DNA of 64,000 nt, taken from NCBI GenBank assembly GCA_016713665.1, contig JADJOR010000002.1, forward strand, positions 1,054,001-1,118,000, read 5' to 3'. The translations under genes were made by a program, and so were the position numbers. Source of the stretch: Deltaproteobacteria bacterium. GTDB taxonomy: Bacteria > Myxococcota_A > UBA9160 > UBA4427. Positions 9,118 through 18,808 of this stretch are shown here, one piece after another. The notes below the pieces were generated by a model. That model saw only the letters and a list, made by a program, of their open reading frames with translations. It was not told the origin of the DNA and did not search any database. How positions within the stretch are numbered: the first letter of the stretch is position 1; every line of letters starts with the position of its first letter.

Positions 9118-10257
9118 TCAGCGCGTACGGTCGAGCCAGACCAGGCTCTCGACGTGGTCCGTGAAGGGGAAGAAGTCGAAGGCCTCGAGGCCGCGGGGGG
9201 CGAGGCGCCCCGAGGCCATCAGGACCTCGAGATCCCGGGCGAGACTCGTGCGGTCGCAGGCGAGATAGACGAGGCGCTCGGGCGGGGTCGCGGCGAGCAC
9301 CTCGAGGAGCCCGCGGTCGAGGCCGCGGCGCGGCGGATCGACGATCACGACCTCGGCCCCGGCCGCGCGCTCGGCGTGCGCCTCGGCAGGGCCTTCCAGG
9401 ATCCGAGCCCGCGCCTGCTCGGCCGCCGGTCGGACTGCGAGCCCGAGCGCCAGGCCTTCGAGCCCGCCATGACCGCGCTCGTTGAGCTCGACGCTCGCCC
9501 CGCGCGCGAGCAGGCCGAGGCCGATCGCGCCGACGCCGCAGTAGAGCTCGACGACCTGCGCCGCGGCCGGCACCAGGGTCTGGATCCGCTCGACGGCACG
9601 ATCGAAGAGCGGAAGGTGGTTCTGGCCGAAGGCCGTCGGCGGAAAGAACACGTCGACTCCGCCGATCCGTTCGTGCAGCGCCGGCTCGCCGGCCAGCGCG
9701 ATCGTCGTCTCGCCGAGCACGGCGTTGGTCCGATCGGGCTGCGCATTGTAGAAGAGCCCCTGCAGGCGTGGACCCAAACGCGCGGCGAAGGCCGCCGGCA
9801 GCTCGCCCAGGCAATCGGGCGACGCGCCGCGGCCGACGAGCACGGCCTGGAGTCGCCCGGTCGGCCGCTCGACGGCGAGCTGCACATAACGAATCGCGCC
9901 GCGGTGGGTGTCGTCGGCATAGGGGGCGACGCCGGTCTCTCGGATCGCCTCGCGCAGGTCTTCGGCGGCGGCGTTGATCGCCGGGTGGTGGACCGCGCAG
10001 TGGGGTGTCGCGACGATGCGGTGGCTGCCGGCCTGGAAGAGGCCGATACGCGGATTCGTGGCGCGGCCGCGGACGGCGAGGCGGGCGCGGTGGCGGTGGC
10101 CCAGGGCGCTCGACAGGTTGAGCGGGGGCTCGGGGAGGGCGTGGGCGCGGGCGAATTGCTCGAGCCAGGCGCGGGCTGCGGGGGCCACGTCGTGCTCGCC
10201 GAAGCGGGGGCAGCCGGGGCAGGGCGGGCGGTGCGGACAGGGGCGGAGGGACGACAC
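9118..10257 (-). CDS. TrmA/RlmCD-family RNA (uracil-5)-methyltransferase
   Basis: A 379-residue SAM-dependent RNA m5U methyltransferase if the GTG at 10257 is used. That start follows a GAGG about eight bases upstream and directly precedes the Cys cluster CPHRPPCPGC, which would bind the 4Fe-4S cluster with a fourth Cys. An in-frame GTG at 10389 is possible, but its extra 44 residues look non-coding. Further motifs are the SAM-binding VELYCGVGAIGLGL, the DPPRRGLD box, and the catalytic Cys in YLACDRTSLARDL. The central TRAM/OB part is short. The exact rRNA or tRNA target cannot be read from sequence. Confidence 0.85.
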   Translation of the reverse strand: MSSLRPCPHRPPCPGCPRFGEHDVAPAARAWLEQFARAHALPEPPLNLSSALGHRHRARLAVRGRATNPRIGLFQAGSHRIVATPHCAVHHPAINAAAEDLREAIRETGVAPYADDTHRGAIRYVQLAVERPTGRLQAVLVGRGASPDCLGELPAAFAARLGPRLQGLFYNAQPDRTNAVLGETTIALAGEPALHERIGGVDVFFPPTAFGQNHLPLFDRAVERIQTLVPAAAQVVELYCGVGAIGLGLLARGASVELNERGHGGLEGLALGLAVRPAAEQARARILEGPAEAHAERAAGAEVVIVDPPRRGLDRGLLEVLAATPPERLVYLACDRTSLARDLEVLMASGRLAPRGLEAFDFFPFTDHVESLVWLDRTR

Positions 10258-10423
10258 GCGGGGCGCCTCGCTGCGGTCGGGCTCGCTCGACCGCTCGTTC
10301 TGCGCGCAGGGTAACGCAGGGCGACGCTGCGGCGGCGCGTGGCGCTGCCGTCTTGGCCGCTCGCCCGGGTGACTCGACGGGACCTGCAACCGGGTCGCTC
10401 GCCGTGACTGCTAAGCTCGGCCG

Positions 10424-12492
10424 ATGTCGAAGCCCCGCTCGCAGCCGCAAGCCCCGCCGCATTCGAAGCCGAACGTCCAGCGAGCGACCGGGCGCGGGCG
10501 AAGGGCGCGAGCGGCCGCGAGGCCTTCCGGCCGACTTTTCTGCCGACCAAGCCCGAAGACATCGTCCGCCGCGGTTGGGACGCGCCGGACATCGTGTTCG
10601 TGACCGGCGACGCCTACGTCGATCATCCCTCCTTCGCGATGGCGATCCTCGGCCGCTGGCTCGAGAGCCACGGCTTCCGCGTCGCGATCCTGTCCCAGCC
10701 CGACTGGAAGAGCGCCGACGCCTGGCGGGCCCTCGGTCGGCCGCGGCTCTTCTACGCGGTCAGTGCCGGCAACATGGACTCGATGATCAACCACTACACG
10801 GCGAACAAGAAGCGCCGCAACGCCGACGCCTACTCGCCCGGTGGCGTCATCGACCGGCGTCCCGACCGGCCGACCGCCGTCTATGCCCAGCGCTGTCGCG
10901 AGGCGTTCAAAGGGGTTCCCGTCGTGATCGGCGGCGTCGAGGCCTCGCTCCGTCGGATCGCCCACTACGACTACTGGAGCGATCGCGTCTGGCCCTCGAT
11001 CCTGCTGACCTCGAAGGCCGATCTGCTCGGCTACGGCATGGGCGAGTCGACGATCCTCGAGATCGCGCGGCGCCTCGACGCGGGGCAGACGGTGGCCGAG
11101 CTGCGGGATCTGCGCGGGGTCGCCTATCTGCTCGGGAAGAACGAGGCGCTGCCGGCGGCCGACGAGACGATCGAGCTGCCCGACTACGAGCAGGTCGTCG
11201 GCGAGGCGCGGGCCTTCGCGGAGATGACGCGCAAGCTCCACCACGAGACGAATCCCCACAACGCGCGCCGCCTGATCCAGCGCTATGGCCCGGGCCATGG
11301 CGATCGCCTGCTCGTCGTGAACCCGCCCGCCTTCGCCCTCGACGAGGCGACTCTCGATCGCCTGCACGAGCTGCCCTACACGCGGCTCCCGCATCCCGAC
11401 GACGCCGAGCCGCCGCCGGCCTGGGAGACGATCAAGCACTCGGTCCAGATCATGCGCGGCTGCTTCGGCGGCTGCACCTTCTGCTCGATCACGATGCACC
11501 AGGGCCGCGAGATCCAGAGCCGCAGCGCGAGTTCGATCCTCCACGAGGTCGAGGCGCTCGCCGCGGATCCCGACTTCAAGGGGACGATCTCCGATCTCGG
11601 TGGGCCGACCGCCAACATGTACCGGATGGCCTGCACGAAGCCCGAGGTCGAGAAGACCTGCCGGCGCCTCTCGTGCGTCCATCCCAAGATCTGCAAGCTG
11701 CTCGGGACCGACCATCGGCCGACGATCGATCTGATGCGCCGCGCCCGCGCCGTTCCCGGCGTCGCCCGGGTCCACATCGCGTCGGGCATCCGCATGGATC
11801 TCGCCGCCGACGAGCCCGAATACCTCGACGAGCTCGCCCGCCACCACGTCGGCGGGCATCTCAAGGTCGCCCCCGAGCACGTGAGCGACCGGGTCCTCGC
11901 GCTCATGAAGAAGCCCGAGCGCGGGAGCTTCGAGATCTTCGCCGAGCGCTTCGCGGCCGCGTCGAAGCGCGCGGGCAAGGAGCAATACCTCGTCCCCTAC
12001 TTCATCGCAAGCCACCCCGGCTCGGGGGTCGAGGACATGATCGAGCTCGCCCTCTACCTCAAGCGCCACGGCTATCGCCCGCGCCAGGTCCAGGATTTCA
12101 TCCCCGCGCCGATGGACATCGCGACCTGCATGTACTGGACGGGCCTCGACCCGTTCACGCTGGAGCCCGTCGAGAGCGCGCGGCGCCTGACCGATCGCCA
12201 GGTGCAGCGCGCGCTGCTCCAGTTCTTCGCGCCGGAGAACTGGAAGACGGTGCGCGACGCGCTCGTCCGGGCGGGGCGAGAGGACTTGATCGGCGACGGG
12301 CCGGATTGCCTGATTCCGCCGCGGCAGCCGAGGCTGCCGCGGGACGGCGAGGGCGCGGTGCGGACGTCGGGGTCGCGGCCCGATGGGCGCGCGGGGGAGC
12401 GGCCGGGGGCTCGACCGGCGGCGGGCTATCGCCGGGCTTCGCGCGAGCGGGGGCGAGGGCGCGAGGACGCGGGCCGCGATCGACGCGACTGA
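10424..12492 (+). CDS. YgiQ family radical SAM protein (5' frameshift)
   Basis: Nearly full-length YgiQ. The radical SAM cysteines are in RGCFGGCTFCS, and the family's opening signature FLPTKPED...TGDAYVDHPSF is present, as is the C-terminal DUF3362-type region with PAPMDIATCMYWTGLDPF. The conserved N-terminus is encoded in the frame of the main body, but that frame has no ATG before the GTG at 10594 and is closed by TGA at 10405-10407. The obvious ATG at 10424 (MSKPRSQPQ) is in another frame. A one-base indel near 10495-10502 would join them. A Gly/Arg-rich tail follows residue ~590. The reaction is unknown for the whole family. Confidence 0.85.
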
Positions 12493-12618
12493 GCGGCCCA
12501 GCGGCGGAGCAGGCGACCCGCGCGCCCCGATCGCGGTCCCGGATGCCGCGTCCGAATCCGACCAGTCGAGGGCGCGCGCCGGGCTAGGCTCGGCGTCTCG
12601 CCCCCTGAGGAGCGCCCC

Positions 12619-14229
12619 CTGTCTTCCCCGAAGCAAGAGCCCTTCGAGCTCGATCCTGCCGTTCTGTACACCGCCCATTGCCGGCGCGACGCGCGCATGG
12701 ACGGCCGCTTCTTCACCGGCGTCACGACGACCGGCGTCTTCTGCCGCCCCATCTGCCCCGCGCCGGCGCCGAAGCCCGCGAACTGTCGTTATTTCCGGAG
12801 CGCGGCGGCGGCGCGGACGGCGGGCTTCCGGCCCTGCCTGCGCTGTCGCCCCGAGGCCGCGCCCGGAACGGCGGCCTGGCGCGGGAGCGAGGCGACGGTG
12901 TCGCGGGCGCTGCGGCTGATCGAGGGCGGCGCCCTCGACGGCGACGGTGACGTCGAGTCCCTCGCGGCGAAGCTCGGCGTCGGCGCGCGCCATCTGCGGC
13001 GGCTCTTCGAGCTCCATCTGGGCGCGACACCGCGGGATGTCGCGATCCTCCGTCGTGTGCTCTTCGCGAAGCAGCTGCTCGACGAGACGACGCTCCCGAT
13101 CCTCGCCGTCGCCGAGAGCGCGGGCTTCGGCAGCGTTCGCCGCTTCAACGCGACGATGAAGGCCGTCTACGGCCGGCCACCGACGGCGCTGCGGGCGGCG
13201 CGACCGACACGACCGACACGACCGACACGACCGGCACGGCCGGTGCAACGAGCGCGGCGGGCGGTCGCCGCGAGCGCGGAGGCCGAGCGAGCGCCGTCGT
13301 CGCACGCCGCGACGCCGCTCGTGCTCTCGCTCGCCTATCGCCCGCCCTTCGCCTGGGACGTGCTGCTCGCGTTCCTCGCGCGCCGCGCGCTGCCCGGGGT
13401 CGAGGCGGTCGTCGACGGGACCTATCGGCGGACGCTGCGGACGGCGGCGGGGCCGGCGGGGATCGCCGTCGGTCACGATCCCGAGCGCGCGCGGCTGCAG
13501 GTCGAGGTCCGGATCGCGAGCCCGGCGGGTCTGCTCGAGCTGCGCGAGCGGCTGCGGCGGCTCTTCGATCTCGACGCCGATCCGCGGGCCATCGATCCCG
13601 TCGTCGCGCGGGTGTCGATGCTGCGGGCCGACGTGCGCAGGCGGCCGGGGCTGCGGGTGCCGGGCGCTGCTGATGGGTTCGAGACGGCGGTGCGCGCGAT
13701 TCTCGGGCAGCAGATCTCGGTCGCCGGAGCGACGACGCTCGCGGGACGCATCGCGCAGGAATTCGGAGAGAGGCTGCCGGCTCAGCTCGTTCCCGGGCCG
13801 GGGCTCGAGCGGCTCTTTCCGACGGCCGATCGCCTCGCGGAGGCCGAGCTCGAGCGCCTCGGCGTGATCGGTGCCCGGGCGGCGGCGATCCGCGGGCTCG
13901 CGCGGGCGGTGCTTCGCGATCCGTCCATGGTCGAGCCCGGCGCGGCGCTCGGAACGCAGCTCGAGCGGTGGCAGGCGCTGCCGGGGATCGGGCCCTGGAC
14001 GGCGCAGCTCCTGGCGATGCGCGTGCTGCGGGAGCCCGACGCGCTGCCGGCCTCGGATCTCGGGCTGCGTCAGGCGATCACGCCGAAGGGCGACTCGCCG
14101 CGCCCGGCCGCCGAGGTCGAGCGCCTGCTCGAGCCCGGGCGCCCGTATCGCGCCTATGCGGCGATCCGGCTCTGGTCGCAGGGCGCCGAGCTCGAAGCCG
14201 AGCCCGACTCAGCCGCGGCCCCCGCCTGA
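12619..14229 (+). CDS. Ada-like/AlkA fusion DNA glycosylase (DNA-3-methyladenine glycosylase II type)
   Basis: The order is an Ada zinc/methyl-phosphotriester domain (VFCRPIC...FRPCLRCRPE), an AraC-type HTH, a Pro-Arg-Thr repeat linker, an AlkA N-terminal fold and an HhH-GPD glycosylase. The glycosylase has ILGQQISVAGA, the hairpin LPGIGPWTAQLLAMR, and the catalytic Asp in LPASDLGLR. The Ada methylguanine transferase domain is absent. The first ATG (12697) would cut off part of the Ada domain. A CTG at 12619 restores the usual length (536 residues) and lies six bases after GAGGAG at 12607, so I favour this rare start. It repairs alkylated bases and probably regulates itself through the methylated Ada domain. 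Confidence 0.85.
   Translation: MSSPKQEPFELDPAVLYTAHCRRDARMDGRFFTGVTTTGVFCRPICPAPAPKPANCRYFRSAAAARTAGFRPCLRCRPEAAPGTAAWRGSEATVSRALRLIEGGALDGDGDVESLAAKLGVGARHLRRLFELHLGATPRDVAILRRVLFAKQLLDETTLPILAVAESAGFGSVRRFNATMKAVYGRPPTALRAARPTRPTRPTRPARPVQRARRAVAASAEAERAPSSHAATPLVLSLAYRPPFAWDVLLAFLARRALPGVEAVVDGTYRRTLRTAAGPAGIAVGHDPERARLQVEVRIASPAGLLELRERLRRLFDLDADPRAIDPVVARVSMLRADVRRRPGLRVPGAADGFETAVRAILGQQISVAGATTLAGRIAQEFGERLPAQLVPGPGLERLFPTADRLAEAELERLGVIGARAAAIRGLARAVLRDPSMVEPGAALGTQLERWQALPGIGPWTAQLLAMRVLREPDALPASDLGLRQAITPKGDSPRPAAEVERLLEPGRPYRAYAAIRLWSQGAELEAEPDSAAAPA
13201..13246 (+). repeat. 9-bp tandem repeat coding an Arg-Pro-Thr linker
   Basis: A unit of about cgaccgaca is repeated four to five times with drift at the end. 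It lies in frame inside the Ada-AlkA gene and encodes RPTRPTRPTRPARPV. It joins the HTH and AlkA parts, and its copy number could vary by slippage in steps of three residues. Confidence 0.8.
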
Positions 14230-14501
14230 CTCCGAGCTCCCGGCGGACCATCGAGACGTGGACGATGCCGAAGAGGAAGGTCTGCCAGAGCTCCTCGGCG
14301 AGCGGGCGCCCGCTCTTTCTCAGGACGCCCAGGAACGCGACACATTCGACGAGATGAACGACCGCGAGGGCGCCGAAGAGCGTTCGCCCGAAGCCGCCGA
14401 GGGGACGCGTCGCGCAGGGGCGCGAAGAAGCACGCCGTCGCGATCAGCCAGGTCGCGCCGAGCAGGGCCTTCGAGAGGCCGAACAGAACGTTGGGTTGCA
14501 C
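14230..14501 (-). pseudogene. DUF1145-like small membrane protein, frameshifted
   Basis: Starting at ATG 14501 the frame reads MQPNVLFGLSKALLGATWLIATACFFAPL, a hydrophobic start. After about residue 32 the hydrophobic continuation moves to another frame, beginning LGGFGRTLFGALAVVHLVECVAFLGVLR and ending near LWQTFLFGIVHVSM. Joined, the two pieces resemble the two- to three-span DUF1145 proteins of about 90 residues. The shift lies near 14395-14405, at a GAGGGG run. The C-terminal end is not clear and may overlap the AlkA stop. The family call is tentative. Confidence 0.45.
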
Positions 14502-14586
14502 CGAATGTCTCCCATGCGAGGATCGCCGCGCAGCATAGCGAGCCCGGGTGCGCGGGAGACGAGGCGAGGACTTTCGTCGGTCGTGC

Positions 14587-15558
14587 TCACGCCCCGGCGC
14601 GCTGCCAGGCGAGGGCCATCGCCGCGACGCTCATGAGGAACGCGGCGAGCTGGGCCGCCGTCTTCGGTCGCGGCCGCTGGGCCAGGGGATAGGCGAGGGC
14701 GATGCCTGCGAGCGCCCCGGTTCCGAGGCCGAAGAGATGGGCTGCGAGGGCGACCTTCGGCCCGGCGCCGCCGAGCATCGCGACCAGCGCGAGCCCCGCA
14801 CCGAGGGCGACCCACGCCCCGCGCCCGCGCGCGCCGCGCTGATGGCGGCGCCAGGCGGCGAGGCCCGTGAGCACGCCGATCAGGCCGAAGACGCCGGTCG
14901 AGGCGCCGACGGTGCTGTGGGCAGCGCGGTGGTAGAGGGCGTCGGCGAGATTGCCGACGGTGCCGGTCGCGACGAAGCAGGCGATCGCGAGGCCGAGGCC
15001 GAGGCGGCCGGCGAGGGCGGCGAGGAAGACGGTGCCGAAGAGGGCGTTGCCGGCGGCGTGGGCGAGGTCGGCGTGGAGGGTCAGGGCCGTGAGGCAGCGA
15101 TGGAGCTCGCCGGTCAGCACGAGCGCCGCCTGATTTTGGCCCCGATCGATGAAGTCGAGGAGGCGACCCGAGCGTTCGAGGCCGATGTGGAAGGCGACGA
15201 GGAGCGAGGCGGTTGCGAGCGAGAGGGCGACCTCGTTCGGCGAGGGCAGCGTGAAGACGATCGCGGGCTCTTCGGCGGGCGGCGGCAGCGCGCGCTCGAT
15301 GCGCCACGCGGCGAGGCTCGCGGCGGCGCGTTCGACGTCGGCGGGCGGGACGGCGACTGTCCAATTCGCGTCGCGCGGGCTCGGGGCGCGCGACCCGGCC
15401 GAGGCCTGCGCTGCGTCGACGCTCCACACCGCCTCGCCGCGGACGACCGCGACCGCCACGCCCTCGGCCTGGAGCACGAGGGCCCACTCCTCCGCCTCGC
15501 GCTTGCGGGGCGTCTCGGGCAGGCGCGGATCGACGACGAGGGGTTCGGAGGCTTCCAT
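14587..15558 (-). CDS. Rhomboid family intramembrane serine protease
   Basis: A 323-residue protein with a cytosolic N-terminal domain of about 115 residues and then six or more membrane helices. Rhomboid features are the HADLAHAAGN segment after helix 2, where the family has H..HL..N, the catalytic Ser in the GASTGVFG motif, and a His in AHLFGLGTGAL in the last active-site helix. The family's usual GxSG reads GAST here, which keeps the Ser but changes the next position. The extended N-terminus looks like the regulatory domain found in myxobacterial rhomboids. Substrates are unknown. It is divergent from the adenylate-kinase-like gene. Confidence 0.85.
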   Translation of the reverse strand: MEASEPLVVDPRLPETPRKREAEEWALVLQAEGVAVAVVRGEAVWSVDAAQASAGSRAPSPRDANWTVAVPPADVERAAASLAAWRIERALPPPAEEPAIVFTLPSPNEVALSLATASLLVAFHIGLERSGRLLDFIDRGQNQAALVLTGELHRCLTALTLHADLAHAAGNALFGTVFLAALAGRLGLGLAIACFVATGTVGNLADALYHRAAHSTVGASTGVFGLIGVLTGLAAWRRHQRGARGRGAWVALGAGLALVAMLGGAGPKVALAAHLFGLGTGALAGIALAYPLAQRPRPKTAAQLAAFLMSVAAMALAWQRAGA

Positions 15559-15662
15559 CGGCGCGGCGGATGGTAACGTTGGCGCCGCCCGCGACCGATG
15601 GGATGCCCCGAGCGTGCGTTCGAATCGGCCGGGCCGCCCCTGAAATGCTGGAAGGAACCCGA

Positions 15663-16613
15663 ATGCCCCACTCCCGCCCCGCGACCCGAGCCCTGATCCG
15701 GGTCGAGAAGATCGCCCTGCGCGGACCCGGGGTCGTGATCCTGACGGGACCCTCGAGCTGCGGCAAAGGCGAGGTCGCGAACGCGCTCTGCGACGTCCTC
15801 TCGATCGATCCGACGCGCCACCTCTCGATGGGCGCGATCCTGCGCTCGACCGTCGCCCGCTCGAAATCCGAGCCCGAGTTCGCCGACCACCTCGACCACA
15901 AATACGCCCTCTCGCGGAGCTCGAGCGTCTTCGACTGCATCGACACGACGGACGAGCTCGACCAGAAGGTTCGCCGACATCTTCCGGACCTCGAGCGCTA
16001 TTTCGGGCGGATGCCCTCCCGCTTCATCTCCGAGGAGCTCTCGGGCAAGCCGCAGGTCTCGCAGATGGAGTGGCTCGAGTTCTGCACCGCCCGCGGCCTG
16101 CTCATCCCGAACCGCTGGACCCAGGACCTGATCTCGGCCGAGATCGAGCGCGTCCTCTCGCTGCCGCCCGACGGCCACGACCAGCCCTTCATCCTCGACG
16201 GCTACCCGCGCACCGTCGCCGCCGCCCGCCACCTGCTGGCGTTCCTGCGCAGCGTCGACGTCCCGGTCGCGAAGGTCCTGCATCTCTCGATCAGCCGCGC
16301 CGAGATGCTCGCCCGCGCGGGCAAGCGCGGCCGGGCCGACGACGACGCCGAGGCGCTGCGCAGCCGCTTCGACTTCTATCTCGAGAACGTCCAGCCCTCC
16401 GTCGACTATCTCAAGACCGAGCTCGGCGGCGACGCCGTCGCCCTGATCGACGCCCACCAGCCGGCCTTCGTCGAGCACGGCGGCGAGCGCGTCTTCCATC
16501 TCGAGCGCTCGATCGAGAACGTCGTCTCGACCTCGCTGCGGGCGCTCGGCGTGCCGCGCGTCATCGTGCGCGACCTGCTCGAGCGGCGGCGCGAGGATCG
16601 CGTCCAGGTCTGA
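15663..16613 (+). CDS. Adenylate-kinase-like nucleoside monophosphate kinase
   Basis: A 316-residue P-loop kinase. The Walker A is GPSSCGKGE near residue 24, matching GxxxxGK(G). A family-type LDGYPRT motif is at about residue 180. An Arg/Asp-rich lid region follows (RGRADDDAEALRSRFDFY), where adenylate kinases have R-x-DD. It is about 100 residues longer than canonical Adk because of an insertion between the P-loop and the LDGYPRT motif. The start at 15663 has GGAAGGA eight bases upstream. An earlier in-frame ATG at 15645 was rejected for lack of a ribosome-binding site. Being non-canonical, it may not be the housekeeping Adk. Confidence 0.8.
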   Translation: MPHSRPATRALIRVEKIALRGPGVVILTGPSSCGKGEVANALCDVLSIDPTRHLSMGAILRSTVARSKSEPEFADHLDHKYALSRSSSVFDCIDTTDELDQKVRRHLPDLERYFGRMPSRFISEELSGKPQVSQMEWLEFCTARGLLIPNRWTQDLISAEIERVLSLPPDGHDQPFILDGYPRTVAAARHLLAFLRSVDVPVAKVLHLSISRAEMLARAGKRGRADDDAEALRSRFDFYLENVQPSVDYLKTELGGDAVALIDAHQPAFVEHGGERVFHLERSIENVVSTSLRALGVPRVIVRDLLERRREDRVQV

Positions 16614-16633
16614 GCCGAGCAGGGGCGAGCCGC

Positions 16634-17393
16634 GTGGCCGAGCTTTCGACTTCGATCCCGCTGCCCGTGCCCGAGACCGACGACCTCGGCCGCTACCTCG
16701 AGGACACGATCACGATCGACTGGCAGACGCCGTCGGTCGCCGATTGCGCGCGGCGTCTGCTCGCGGGCCTGGCCGAGGCGAGCGTCGAGGGCCGCATCGA
16801 GCGACTCTTCCACTTCGTGCGCGACGAGATCGCCCACAGCTTCGATCTCGGGGGACGAGGACGAGGGCGAAAGACAGGGAGTGGACCGCCGCGACCCGGG
16901 TCGTGCCACCTCGTCCATGCAGGGCGCGGCCGCCGGCTTCTCCGATGCCTTCTTCGCGCGCGGATCGCCTGTCGCGCGAGCGAAGTCCTGGCCCTCGGCC
17001 ACGGCCTCTGCTTCGCGAAGAGCCATCTGCTCGCCGCGCTGCTGCGCTTCGCCGGTCATCCGGCCGGATTCTGTTATGTGCGCCTCATCGACGACGAGCG
17101 GCCGGGGCGCTTCACGCTCCACGGCTTCGTCGGAGTCTGGGAGCCGACCCGCGCGGCGTGGGTCCTGCTCGATCCGCGCGGGAATCGCGGTGGGGGGGCC
17201 GGGTGGGCTTCGAGAGCGGTCTGTCGGCTTCGATTCGCGTACTCGCTTCCGCCTATCGCTCGCTCATCCCGCGCGGGGCGAGTCGCTGCTGCCCTTCGTC
17301 TACAAACGGCCGGCGAAGCGCATCGTCGACTTCCTCGAGCGGGTGCCCGACTCGGCGGCGATGCGGCGGAACCTGCCGGACTCGATCGGCTAG
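16634..17393 (+). CDS. Transglutaminase-like domain protein, frame-disrupted
   Basis: A GTG start at 16634, twenty bases after the kinase stop, gives a normal N-terminus with a segment LFHFVRDEIAHSF. The active-site segment ASEVLALGHGLCFAKSHLLAALL contains the transglutaminase Cys. A later strand GRFTLHGFVGVW carries the His, and LLDPRGNR the Asp. About 40 residues between the first two parts read better in another frame (an acidic GDEDEGERQG start). The C-terminus after LLDPRGNR continues in yet another frame to TAG 17391. All switch points are at G runs (near 16851, 16975 and 17191), so sequence error is likely. Peptidase or amidase activity is more usual than cross-linking in bacterial members. 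Confidence 0.65.
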
Positions 17394-17418
17394 GGAAGCA
17401 CGTCCGAGCGCGCTCGCG

Positions 17419-17785
17419 TCAGTCGTCCCGCCTCGGATCGTCGAATTCCTCGAGCTCGAGATGGAACCGGTGGAGCACGCGGTGGAAGAGCGGGGCCAGG
17501 ATCAGGCCTGCGACGCCGATGAAGACGATGCCCGAGAAGAGCGCATAGCCCGCGGCGAAGAGCTTGGCCGCGTTCGAGTGGAGCAGATCGACCGGACCCA
17601 TGCCGCCGAGGATCATCGCGGCATTGAGGATCGAGTCGACCCAGGGCAGATCCGCGAGGCAGCGGTAGCCGACTGCACCGATCGCCAGCGCCCCCGGCGA
17701 CGAAGGCCGCGATGAAGATCTGGCGTACCACGCGCAGCGCGAACTCGCGCAGCGGCAGCAGGGCGTCGGAGCGGTGCTCGTACAT
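17419..17785 (-). CDS. Small two-span membrane protein, frameshifted
   Basis: ATG 17785 begins MYEHRSDALLPLREFALRVV and a first hydrophobic segment (IFIAAFVAGG). A C run at 17691-17695 breaks the frame. The downstream part reads ALAIGAVGYRC, then a second and third hydrophobic segment (AAKLFAAGYALFSGIVFIGV and LILAPLFHRV), and ends with an acidic tail at TGA 17419. The span of 367 nt is one base more than a multiple of three, as expected of a one-base indel. Its start lies 9 nt downstream of the SMP-30 gene stop, so the two may be co-transcribed. I do not recognise a family. Confidence 0.6.
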
Positions 17786-17793
17786 GCAGGCTC

Positions 17794-18666
17794 CTAGATC
17801 CCGATCCGGGAGAACGCTCTCGGACAGCCTTGCGTGCCGGAGGCCAGGCGGAAGAGGGCCCCGGCCGCGGCCCCTTCGTTCGCGCGATCGTCGCCGCCCG
17901 CGCTCGTCACGTAGAGCTCGGCGAGCGCGGATCCACCGAAGGCGACGCTCGTGATCTTCTTCGCCGCGAATTCGATCCGGCCGACCTCGCGGCCGTCGGG
18001 CGCATAGCGGTAGACGGCCGAGCCGTCCCAGCGCGCGGACCAGACGTGGCCTTCCCGGTCGACGGCGAGGCCGTCCGGTCGGCCGGGGCCGGAGGCGAGA
18101 TCGACGAAGAGGCGGCGATTCGAGAGGGTGCCCGCGTCGGCTTCGTAGTCGAAGACGTCGATCCGGCAGGAGAGCGTGTCCGTGAAGTAGAGGCGGTCGG
18201 CCGCCGGCGAGAAGGCGAGGCCATTCGAGATGCCGATGCCCTCGACCAGCGGGATCACCCCTGCGTCGCGGTCGATCCGGACGAGCCGGCCGACACCGGC
18301 CGCATAATGATCCGGATCGTCCGGGACGGTGCCCGTGAAGACGCGGCCGCGGGGATCGGCGACACAATCGTTGAAATGCATGCCCGCGCTCCCGGGGAAT
18401 CCGTCGACGAGGACGGTCGCGACGCCGTCCTTCCACCGGAGCACGCGCGCGCCTTCGGCGAGCAGCAGCAGGGCCCCGTCGGCCTGGAGCGTGAAGCCCG
18501 AGACCTTCGGGCCGCCGTAGATCGTCTCGTCGCGGCCGGTCGCAGGATCGAAGCGCAGGAGCTCGCCGCGCAGGTAGTCGACCCGGTAGAGCGCCTGCTC
18601 GCCGGCGTGCCAGAGCGGGCCTTCGCCGAGCAGGTCGGGGCGGTCGGCGACGATTTCGGGGGTCAT
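17794..18666 (-). CDS. SMP-30/gluconolactonase/LRE family protein
   Basis: A 290-residue six-bladed beta-propeller lactonase. Family metal-site segments are present: LLGEGPLWH (Glu) near residue 13, FNDCVADPRGRVFTGT (Asn), GISNGLAFSP (Asn) near 148, and GRPDGLAVDREGHVW (Asp) near 200. Typical length and no signal peptide suggest a cytoplasmic enzyme. It would open sugar-acid or other lactones with a divalent metal. The start at 18666 is the first Met. Confidence 0.9.
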   Translation of the reverse strand: MTPEIVADRPDLLGEGPLWHAGEQALYRVDYLRGELLRFDPATGRDETIYGGPKVSGFTLQADGALLLLAEGARVLRWKDGVATVLVDGFPGSAGMHFNDCVADPRGRVFTGTVPDDPDHYAAGVGRLVRIDRDAGVIPLVEGIGISNGLAFSPAADRLYFTDTLSCRIDVFDYEADAGTLSNRRLFVDLASGPGRPDGLAVDREGHVWSARWDGSAVYRYAPDGREVGRIEFAAKKITSVAFGGSALAELYVTSAGGDDRANEGAAAGALFRLASGTQGCPRAFSRIGI

Positions 18667-18808
18667 GGGGCTCCGGGAGACGAGGTCGGGCTGGTCGAAA
18701 AGCTAGGCCCCGGGCGCCGCGATTTCAGCCCCACTCTGCATCGGCGGCTACGCCAACCGAGGATGTTGGCAGAGCCGAAGCGGTCGCGGTTCGTCCCGAT
18801 CCGGTCCA

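Noticed and set aside
10353..12587. Long open frame overlapping YgiQ in another frame
   Set aside because: Arg/Pro-rich product without motifs; the YgiQ frame has clear radical SAM signatures, so this is a GC-rich shadow.
13201..13246. CRISPR-like direct repeats
   Set aside because: Units are 9 bp, without spacers, and in frame with a protein linker.
10411..13476. 1,021-codon minus-strand open frame
   Set aside because: Antisense to YgiQ and Ada-AlkA; Arg/Asp/Gly-rich with no recognised domains.
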